From contig CBDEUV010000002.1 of NCBI GenBank assembly GCA_965243385.1, forward strand, positions 620,001-684,000: a DNA stretch of 64,000 nucleotides, given 5' to 3'. Below are positions 20,001-26,800 of the stretch, piece by piece. Below the pieces are notes generated by a model. The model worked only from the letters and a program-made list of their open reading frames with translations. It made no database searches and had not been told where the DNA came from. Positions within the stretch are counted from its first letter, which is position 1; each line of letters begins with the position of its first letter. The DNA comes from JANSYA01 sp965243385. GTDB lineage: Bacteria; Spirochaetota; Leptospiria; Leptospirales; Leptonemataceae. The position numbers were made by a program, and so were the translations under genes.

Positions 20001-23000
20001 AGGGTCGGCACCACGGTGCCCGGGACTCCTGCCTTCGTCAGGCATTGTTCGACCGGAACCGACAGTACATTATGCGCTCCGATCTCGACGAATACCGCGC
20101 CCGAATTGTCGCGCGCGATGCTGTCGATGACCGGTGCGAAGGCGACGGCGTCTCGCATATTGCGCGGCCAGTACTCCGCGCCGAATTCCTCGCCTTCCAC
20201 GAGCTCTCCGGTGACGGTCGAGTATACGGGTATACGGGGCGCCTGCGCGGAAACGCCGCCCAGGGCTTCCGCCAGCTCCGCCTGAAAGGGTTCCATAATC
20301 GGACTATGGAAGGCGTAGTTGACCGGCAGCATCATCTTAAAGACGCCGTCGGGTAGCGAATCGAAAATTTTCTGAACCGCCTGCTCTTCGCCCGAAAAAA
20401 CGATGGAATCGGGACTGTTGTGAGCGCCGACCGCCACGCGATCCTCGTTCCCGTTGATATATTGTTGCGCGTCCTCCGGGGAGATTCCGGCCGCCGCCAT
20501 GCGGCCCAGGCCGGTCGCTTTTTGCATTACCAGCGCGCGATGATAAATGACGCGCACCGCCGCTTCGAGATCCAGCGCCCCGCTGATATGCGCGGCCGCC
20601 ACTTCGCCCACACTGTGACCGGCCAGCGCGTCGGGCTGAATCCCGTAGTGGGATAAGACCGCGACCAGGCCGACCTGCAGTGCGAAAATCGCCGGTTGAG
20701 CGATTTCGGTTTCGCCGAGTCTTGAATCGCTTTCGGCTTTGTTCAGCTCTTCGGTCAGGGACCAGTCCGCATATTCGCTCAGTAAAGCTTCGATCTCGTT
20801 AACTTTGTCGCGAAATACAGGTTCTTGCTCGATCAGAGTCCGCGCCATTTGCGGCCACTGTGAACCCTGTCCCGAAAAAACAAACACCACGCGCGGCGCG
20901 CCGGACGCGGCCTCTGCGCGATTCACGAACGGGCTTGAGCCGCCGGCCAGAACCTCGTCGAGCAGCTCCGCCATTTCCGTGCCCGTACTTGCGACGACGC
21001 TCATGCGATGTGTGTTGTGACTGCTATGCTGCGCGGCCGTCGAACAGAGCGCCCGCATTCCGATCTCGGCGTCCTTGCCTTTGAGCCAGTCGCGATAGGT
21101 GCCGGCCTGCTCGTCCAGAGCCGCCGCGTCGTCGTTTGAGAATACGAGCAGCCGGGGTCTTTCGGCCGCGGCCGCTTCGTCCGCGGAGGCGCCCGCAATT
21201 AAGCGTTCCCAATCCGCGTCCTGATCCGCTCCGGCGACGAGCTGCGCTTCGGCGGGCTGTCGAGAAATGCCGCCGCCGTAGACCGCGTCCTTAAAAGCGA
21301 CGTCGATCCAGAAGCGCTGGCGGGTCCAGGCGTACAACGGCAAATCGATATGAGGAGCGCGGGTCATATGCAGTCGTTCCAAACGCACCGGGACTCCGTT
21401 ACAGTGCAGAGCCGCCAGCGCCGTCAAAAGCGTGGCCAGACCCGCGTCGCCGATGGAGAATCTAATAGTTTCGGCGGCCGCTGCATCAAGTTGAGCGGCG
21501 ATGTGATCACTCGATGAAATTTCGATGAAGAGCGATTGATCCTTTTCGACGATTCCGCTGATCGCCTGTGCAAATTTGCCCGGCTGACTCACAGCCGAGG
21601 CCCAGTGCTGTGAATTCGCCCGGGCGCCGTCAAAAAGCTCACCCGTTAGCCCCGAATAAAACGGGACGCGGCCGGCCTTCCCGGAAATCGCGCCCACAGA
21701 CTTCGTAAACTCTGCAACAGAAGCCTTGCTTAATAGCACTCCGCCTTCGCTTAATCGCCCGCAGTGGTACGCGAGGGTCAGCGCCTCTTCAAGCGAAAGA
21801 ATTCCGGCGACGTGGGCGGCAGCAGCCGCGCCCGCATCGTTACCTACGACGGCCGCAGGCTGTAATTCAAGCGACTGCAAGAAAGCGACGAGCGCAAACT
21901 GATGAGCGAACGAAGCCGCGAGTGCTGTGTCTTTATTCTGAAGTTTGACGCCGGTCGGGTCGGATTCGATGGCCTCGATCAGCGACCAGCCCGCCAGATT
22001 CTGTATGATAGCCTCGCACTCTTCGATCTTTTCGCGGAACGCCGCTGAAACCGTCATTAACTCAGTCATGCGCGTCGCTTCCGGCGCGCTCGCCTGCAGT
22101 CCCGCGAAAACGAAAACCGGCCTGAATCGACGGCGAGGATCGTTTTCGCCGGATGCGACGCGGGGGTGATCCGCGTCGCTCAGGTAATTTTCCAGCGCGG
22201 CGGCCAGGTCGCCTTTTTCGTGCCCGACGACCGCCATTCGATATCTATGCTGGTCTCGATAAACGAGTGCATTATAACAGATATCCTCTAATTTTGCATC
22301 GCTCTCACTTAAGAAGCTCTGGTAGCGGTCTGCCATCAAGCGCAGGGCTTCGGGGTTATGACCGGAGATCGTCAGGATCAGCGGCGCATCGGCCAGCCCT
22401 GGCGCGGCGATGCCATCCACCACGTCCTTCGTTTCCCGCGGCGATGCAGGTGCATCGCTCAGAATCATGTGAGCGTTCGTGCCCCCCATGCCAAAAGAAC
22501 TCACGCCGGCGTACCGTTGCGAATCTTTCGCGGCGGGCCATTCAACCGGCTGAACGGGAATTTGCAGCTGTTTCTCGTCGAGGCTAATGTGCGGATTCAG
22601 CTTTTGAAAGTGCAGGTTTCCCGGAATGCGTTTGTGCTTGAGAGCCAGCAGCACTTTGATGAGGCCGGCCACGCCTGCGGCGGTTTCCAGGTGTCCGATA
22701 TTAGACTTCACCGCGCCGAGCACGAGCGGACGTTCGCGCTTCCCGTTCACGACGGACGAAATCGCTTCAACTTCAATCGGGTCCCCGAGTTCGGTTCCGG
22801 TCCCGTGAGTTTCGATATAATCAAGGTCTCCGGGTTCGATACCGGCCACCCGCAGGGCATCCGACAGCAATGCCTTTTGCGCCAGCATATTCGGCTGGGT
22901 CAGTCCGTTGCCGCGACCGTCCTGATTCACCGCCGAACCACGCACGACTCCCAGAATGCGGTCCCCGTCTCGCTCCGCGTCTGAAAGCCGCTTCAAGACA

Positions 23001-23833
23001 ACGAGCCCACAACCTTCCGCGCGGACAAAACCGTTTGCACGCGAATCGAAAGTCTTACAGCGGCCGTCCGGCGAGAGCGCTCTTAACTTTGACACACCGA
23101 GAGTTAACCCCGGAGTCAAATGCAAATTGACGCCTCCCGCGAGAACCATATCGCATTCACCGGTGCGAAGCGCGCCACAACCCAGGTGAATGCTTACCAG
23201 AGACGCGGAACAGTGAGTATTAACAGGCATGCTCGGCCCGTGCAGATTAAAAAAATAGGAAACGCGATTCGGTCCGAAACCATGATCGTCCCCGGTACTG
23301 GTATAGGGATCAATCAAATCCAGATTCGCGTTGGTCAGTTGGCCGTAATCCCGACTGTATACCCCGGCGTACACACCGGTCCGGCTTCCGGACAACTGGC
23401 TGAGCGTATAGCCCGCATCCTGGAATGCTTCGTAGGCCACTTCAAGCAGCAGCCGCTGCTGCGGATCCAGTGTCGTCGCTTCGCGCGGGTTGATCCCGAA
23501 AAATTCTGAGTCAAATTCGTCAATCTGATCCAGAAAACCGCCCCACCTGGAATGGATTTTACCCGGAGCGGCCGTATCCGCATCGTAGAATTCATCGAGA
23601 TTATAGCGATCTGCCGGCACTTCGCGAATCGCGTCGACGCCCTCGTCGAGCAGTTTCCAGAAATCTTCTTTGCTGTGAACGCTACCAGGAAACCGGCAGC
23701 CGATGCCTATCACTGCGATCGGTTCGCTCTGCGCGTATTCCAGATCCTCGATGCGAGCCCGCATCTTTTGCATGGCGACGAGCGCTCGCTTTACGGGAGA
23801 AAGTTCTTTAGACGGTTCGTTCTTTTCTGTCAT
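14030..23833 (-). CDS. Hybrid PKS/NRPS: KS-pseudoAT-AT-KR-ACP-C-A(PilZ-PilZ)-PCP
   Basis: This 3,267-residue protein is the third and last synthase of the line. It starts with a coiled-coil docking helix. The KS (36-460) has Cys near 208 in VNTHCSAS and both His motifs. A shortened AT (about 560-800) has GNDAG in place of GHSxG, so it is dead. A second linker-AT (about 880-1290) is intact (GHSVG near 1074, TEIAQP, YAFHS; malonyl-like). The KR (about 1400-1780) and ACP (GIDSL near 1915) follow. The C domain (about 1965-2400) has HSxxxDE near 2098 instead of HHxxxDG. The A domain (about 2440-3145) keeps LKAGYAVVPLD and GELYVGG, but the P-loop, TGD and C-terminal catalytic Lys are replaced, and two PilZ domains (about 2882-3085) interrupt it. 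The PCP is intact (LGGDSLL near 3190). The tail LSQDDLKQIVRSQLLEEE resembles a C-terminal docking helix. It begins 13 bases after PKS B. The polyketide half looks active; the peptide half probably is not. Confidence 0.95.
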   Translation of the reverse strand: MTEKNEPSKELSPVKRALVAMQKMRARIEDLEYAQSEPIAVIGIGCRFPGSVHSKEDFWKLLDEGVDAIREVPADRYNLDEFYDADTAAPGKIHSRWGGFLDQIDEFDSEFFGINPREATTLDPQQRLLLEVAYEAFQDAGYTLSQLSGSRTGVYAGVYSRDYGQLTNANLDLIDPYTSTGDDHGFGPNRVSYFFNLHGPSMPVNTHCSASLVSIHLGCGALRTGECDMVLAGGVNLHLTPGLTLGVSKLRALSPDGRCKTFDSRANGFVRAEGCGLVVLKRLSDAERDGDRILGVVRGSAVNQDGRGNGLTQPNMLAQKALLSDALRVAGIEPGDLDYIETHGTGTELGDPIEVEAISSVVNGKRERPLVLGAVKSNIGHLETAAGVAGLIKVLLALKHKRIPGNLHFQKLNPHISLDEKQLQIPVQPVEWPAAKDSQRYAGVSSFGMGGTNAHMILSDAPASPRETKDVVDGIAAPGLADAPLILTISGHNPEALRLMADRYQSFLSESDAKLEDICYNALVYRDQHRYRMAVVGHEKGDLAAALENYLSDADHPRVASGENDPRRRFRPVFVFAGLQASAPEATRMTELMTVSAAFREKIEECEAIIQNLAGWSLIEAIESDPTGVKLQNKDTALAASFAHQFALVAFLQSLELQPAAVVGNDAGAAAAAHVAGILSLEEALTLAYHCGRLSEGGVLLSKASVAEFTKSVGAISGKAGRVPFYSGLTGELFDGARANSQHWASAVSQPGKFAQAISGIVEKDQSLFIEISSSDHIAAQLDAAAAETIRFSIGDAGLATLLTALAALHCNGVPVRLERLHMTRAPHIDLPLYAWTRQRFWIDVAFKDAVYGGGISRQPAEAQLVAGADQDADWERLIAGASADEAAAAERPRLLVFSNDDAAALDEQAGTYRDWLKGKDAEIGMRALCSTAAQHSSHNTHRMSVVASTGTEMAELLDEVLAGGSSPFVNRAEAASGAPRVVFVFSGQGSQWPQMARTLIEQEPVFRDKVNEIEALLSEYADWSLTEELNKAESDSRLGETEIAQPAIFALQVGLVAVLSHYGIQPDALAGHSVGEVAAAHISGALDLEAAVRVIYHRALVMQKATGLGRMAAAGISPEDAQQYINGNEDRVAVGAHNSPDSIVFSGEEQAVQKIFDSLPDGVFKMMLPVNYAFHSPIMEPFQAELAEALGGVSAQAPRIPVYSTVTGELVEGEEFGAEYWPRNMRDAVAFAPVIDSIARDNSGAVFVEIGAHNVLSVPVEQCLTKAGVPGTVVPTLRRNMDSFRMVLAATGRLFAAGVGIDWRNLFADAGQAQLSLPVASASASALDGESLVDWMYQLEWSQENAPDEVQAPISHWLILCDTQGIGKALAELAEAAGQEVVLVFPGDSFQELDRGQYSVRPDSQADFNKLRDTLIQTAPESQFTVVHLWATDSLAVEEITVESIEAVHQRVLMSAARLIQSQHSVPSDHRPRVRFVTAGVQSLNGETPAALVESTLWGFARAVAMEHPLAWGGLIDLESGLEPADAARILYSEFQNGSPEDYVCVRANERYVARMTHIKPIAAQSTRIDSASSYMITGGLTGIGLLVARWLIQNGATHLTLLGRTPLPDRSEWDSVHKESVLERIKAVQHLEGLGATIITAAVDTSNEEQFAGFLESYASEKHPAIKGVIHSAGVLEGRSVMDLEPDALRKVLQPKVDGGWVLHKCLRDADLDFFVLFSSVSGTVTGLADGLANYAAANSFLDYLAVYRRAQGLPATSVIWGPWADTGFAAQSETGNRMIENLLSRGIHSLSSRRGLRILDASIGSDLAAPIAIRIDWDRFYKTMQQAAVSPLYSNLVAQAAAVPSAQAGGAAASGAEGSPDGALTLQHLAEATEEEREKLVQTYMARHVAEIMRYPIARLDVNRPLKEIGIDSLMGVELRNRIQNDLDYELSAARIVDGSSIVQLASFVIKNLELPFAAAGQQYAEAPLSAEQEGVFFLTQLAPQVSVANVHSAYLLDADFNAAGISSALGELSERYDVLRTAVVAKTGVATQLIFEAVTPDFEIIDSASIDEEEIFDLLSREIETGFELAEAPLLRVRLYPLESGAHILLAVAHSIALDEGSLKKVCRELLQTAAGQAPVDAPVSFQEYAQARVAKSESESEFKADREFWCEYLKGDMPAMRLPVTRSIPPLHTYRAETVGFDLAEDVVAGVQSLGGLEPVILAAYTAMLARITGHDDVPVGLYLRLPDGDESIVGAMTNLVILRAKVGDDSSFADFVGQITEMLGDIRKHGAYPFQDIIRETNPLRDPARSPVVPFTVHFTEAGEAAPLLEELGVDALDLDKTETFDEMAALCHSGPEGVRLEFRFKAELYSAATMEQFAASLNTLLESAVRDPQRPLGEIDYNAVPVDEQIQKIWQENPESVTADPRENSLLPSGDLRTPVVHELVDDVANMVPGAVAVLSGKRRLAYSELSQKADQLAQYLLGKGLKPGSAVVICMGRSPEFLISVLGVLKAGYAVVPLDPAYSIARLNIFLNDSKAKLMLTLEHYEERFDDSKVELVLVDKEAKSIFKKASKKKPIPEYDPEATAFVFYSTKNKVLPLGTEVDHKAFTHSLKYYVQSSSLGLGARTLHYNSVNSLVAYYEIFATLVTGGSLILRSKKDRHDSDLVKFMQENYIERIFVAQGLLRGISRVAYEQDLAPRYLREINLIGDRMSVTQQLIEMLEKLGYCEVNYRFTLLETGTFANYRLADLRSGDWPDYLPIGRPVDGTQMYILDDRLRKVPLGFIGELYVGGSSLARGYRGHPTATKESFLKDPFAKKKGARMFKTGMRARYNLNGQIQLVGSEDRSAKFRGRSMNLREIELVIEEHPAIAEAYVTQNKDLGANGVIAFIVSDRIVDRLITTIYCHVEYDSKDKSKEKVTLVTQDVSSGGLRLQGIPADWKVGMELRMTLLLPGFFDEFRVQGEVKWIRQGQAGVEFNTSPVEESMLKKSLAYLLELEQFTMAHESQMPRVPIRRRCSVELETGQRIDLTASEISTSGISVLDAPDSWEIGKKVFITLNLPGIIEPPRMLCTLAWRDKKNRTGFNFDPNQEARERLHEFIMHFKEHQQLSITQLRTFLQTRLAYYLIPTSFVILGSLPEFPDGTINDTALRFPDNNYYEAELTYVSPRTSIEGVIQTVWVEVLKREYATVGIYNNFFDLGGDSLLAIVAVSRIGEELDIDLPVRSLYLAPTISELGKIVLQRKAQREKDLALDEALKELENLSQDDLKQIVRSQLLEEEEG
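14565..15190 (-). other. Tandem PilZ domains inserted in the adenylation domain
   Basis: Two consecutive PilZ folds lie between the A8-like segment (RGRSMNLREIE) and the A10-like segment (DGTINDTAL). PilZ1 shows QDVSSGGLRL, matching [D/N]xSxxG, and ends its barrel with GEVKWIRQGQAGVEF; of the RxxxR pair only the first Arg seems to align. PilZ2 has RVPIRRR, an intact RxxxR, but EISTSG with Glu where Asp or Asn is usual. Known PilZ domains bind cyclic di-GMP through these two motifs. Binding here is inferred and either copy could be degenerate. Confidence 0.88.
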
Positions 23834-23846
23834 GTGCTATAGCTCT

Positions 23847-26800
23847 TCACTCGAACATCTGCAATTCTTCTAAAAGCAGAGCTTCTGCGTCCTCATCGGA
23901 TAATTGATCGACTTCTTCGGCGGCCAGGACCTTCGCTTCGCGGTCTGACTTTTTCCGTGCGGCGACCGGACCGCCCTCGCCGAATCCCGCGCCGCCATCT
24001 CCTGCGCCTGCTCCGTTGGCGTCAAACGAGAGCCCCATCTTTTCCGCCAGATGCGGACTCATGACCGCGATCGTCGGATAGGCCCAGGCGATAGTGGCCG
24101 GCAGGGTCAAACCGGTAGTACTTTCCAGGCGATTGCGCAATTCCAGAGCCATCAAAGAGTCGAGCCCGAGAGACCCAAGGGGCTGAGTGATATCGATATC
24201 GTTTGGAGAAAGCCTCAAGACCTGCGCGACAATGCCCCTGATGTGTGCAACGAAAATCTCGCGCCCCTCTTCCCCGTCGCTGGCGGCGCCTACCAGGTCT
24301 TTTATTTTTACGCCATCATCGCTTGTGGTTCCGCCGGCGGGAGGTACCGCCGCATGCGCGAGTTCAGCGAACATCGGAGACCTGGCCGCGCTCTGGTAGG
24401 ACTGAAACCACTTCGCCAGATCGAGAGGCATTACGGCGCCGCGAGTCGCGTCGGCCTGTAACAAATAATCGAGCGCCTGAATACCCGCGGATAGCGAAAG
24501 GCTGCCGAGGCCCCGGGCAGCCAGACGATCGCCGCGCACTTCCTCCGCCGCGGCCAGGCCAACCTCGGCCCAGGTTCCCCAGTTGATACTGAGCGCGTGA
24601 CGCCCTTCGCGCCGAATGCGATGCGCGAGCGCGTCCATAAATGCGTTCGCCGCCGCGTAATTGCCCTGCCCCACGCTGCCGAGAATCGCCGCCGCCGATG
24701 AAAAGAATACGATAAAGTCGAGCTCAAGCTCTCGGGTCAGAGAATACAACAACCACGATCCCTGAACTTTCGACGACATGACCCTGTCGAAATGTTCCTC
24801 GGTCATTTGCAGAATCGTACTATCATCTAACGTGCCAGCAGAGTGAATGATACCCTTGAGCGGAGGCAGATTTTGCATTTCCTCCAGAATCCTGCGGACT
24901 GCAGCTTCATCCGAAATATCACCCAGGACGATTACAACCTTGCTACCCAGTCCCTCGATTTCCTGGATCTGCGCTTGCACCGATTCCGAAGGTGCACTGC
25001 GACCGGTAAGCACCAGCGTTCCGGCGCCCTGTTCGGCCATCCAGCGCGCAAAAGTCAGCCCGAGTCCACCCATGCCTCCGGTAATCAAATAGGTCGCGTC
25101 CTGGCGAAAGTCCGATGCGCCTTTCCCGGCAAGCTGCTGAATGCGCGACTTGTTCACATGCAGTAATCGAGAGCCGAATCTCGCGCCGTCTCGCAACGCG
25201 ATTCGATTCTCGCTTCCATCCGCCTCCACTTCCTGTAGAAAAGCAACGAGATCGCGCCCCGAGAATTCGGCGTCGAGATCTACGAGCGAACAGCGAAATT
25301 CCGGGTGCTCGTTTTCGATCACCGCCGCCAGACCCCAGACCGCGGATTGCGCGACGTTTAGAGCTTGCTGAGAATCGCCCGCCGCCTGGGCGCCGCAGGT
25401 CGCGATCCAGAAACGGGGCTGATCCGCGAAGTCGGACTTCAGGAAAGCCTGCATTGCGTACGGGATACTCGCGGCCCCGGGCAATCGCGCTGCAAGCAGA
25501 TCCGCGACGTCCGGCTCGGCGTTGCGAAACGGAAGATTCCACAGATGTAATACGGCAGTCGGCGGATTGTCCGCGAACGCGTCCGAGAGGACTGCCGCGT
25601 AGTCTTCGACCCGCGCCGGATCCACTTCGTAATCGCTACCGGTTTTCTTGAAAGCAACGCCCTTTCGTACGAATACAATATCGACTTCTCGCGACGCGCA
25701 GTCCTGCGCGATATCCGCATCCGCGTCGTCGCCATTGCCGAAGACCAACCAGCGTTCCTTTTGCCCTGCCTCGTCCGTCGCCGCCGCTTTCGCTGTCGGC
25801 GTATCCGTCAGGGGCATCCACTGACGATCATAAAGCAAATCCGAGAGGCGCTGCTCTGAACGCAGCAGACCTTCGACCGGCGTGCGTTTCACGTTAAAAT
25901 TCGATACGTCGAGGATTACGCGGCCCTGTCCGTCGAATAAAATCAAATCGCCCGCGAATAGCTCACTATTCTCGGCGTCGCCCGCGGTCAGCTTATAATA
26001 GCACCACAAATCGTCGGCCGGAGGTTTTTCATAAAACCGCAGTCTTTCGAATGTAAAGGGAACGTAGAGCACATCTTCGCTCAGGATCCATTCGATGCCT
26101 CCCGGCAGGCTATTGCAACTGTGCTGAAAGCAGGCGTCCATCAGGCCAGGGTAGATTTCATAATCACCAAGCTCGGTGACCACCTCCGGCGCTTTCATGC
26201 GACACAGTGCCTCGCCGTCGGTGCGCCAGATTTCTTGAATCCATTGAAAACGGGGACCGAGCTCGTAGCCGGCAGAGTGAAACACCTTGTGGAAATCCGC
26301 GCCGCTAAAATGCTGAGCGCATCGCTCCTGGATCGCCGCGATATCGAGATCGCAGGTTTTGGTTTCAGACTGGTCTTCGAGTTCAAAACGACCACTGGCG
26401 TGCCGCGTCCAGTCGGCACTCGCATCCTCGTCCGAGCAGCTATAAATTTCGAGAGCCCCGCTTTGATTTCCGTCCTGCGGCGAAAAGATCAGCTGAGTCG
26501 GGCGCGTTTCGTCCGGCCGGATCACATTGGCCTGCAAGAACGAAATGTCGCGCAGAGTACAGCTGTTTCGTCCGAAGGCCTCCTGGATTCCGGAAACCAT
26601 CAAAGCGATATTACACGCGCCAGGCACGACGACCGTTCCGCCGATCACATGGTCCGAATAAGAAATATTCTCTTCGGTAAAGGCAGCCTCAAAGATGATA
26701 TCCTTCGTTGCGGTTCGAACGCGGCCACCCAGAAAGGGATGCTCGCCGGGCTGAGGCCGCCCTGCGTACTTCGGGCCTTCTTCAATCCAGTAAGATTTGC

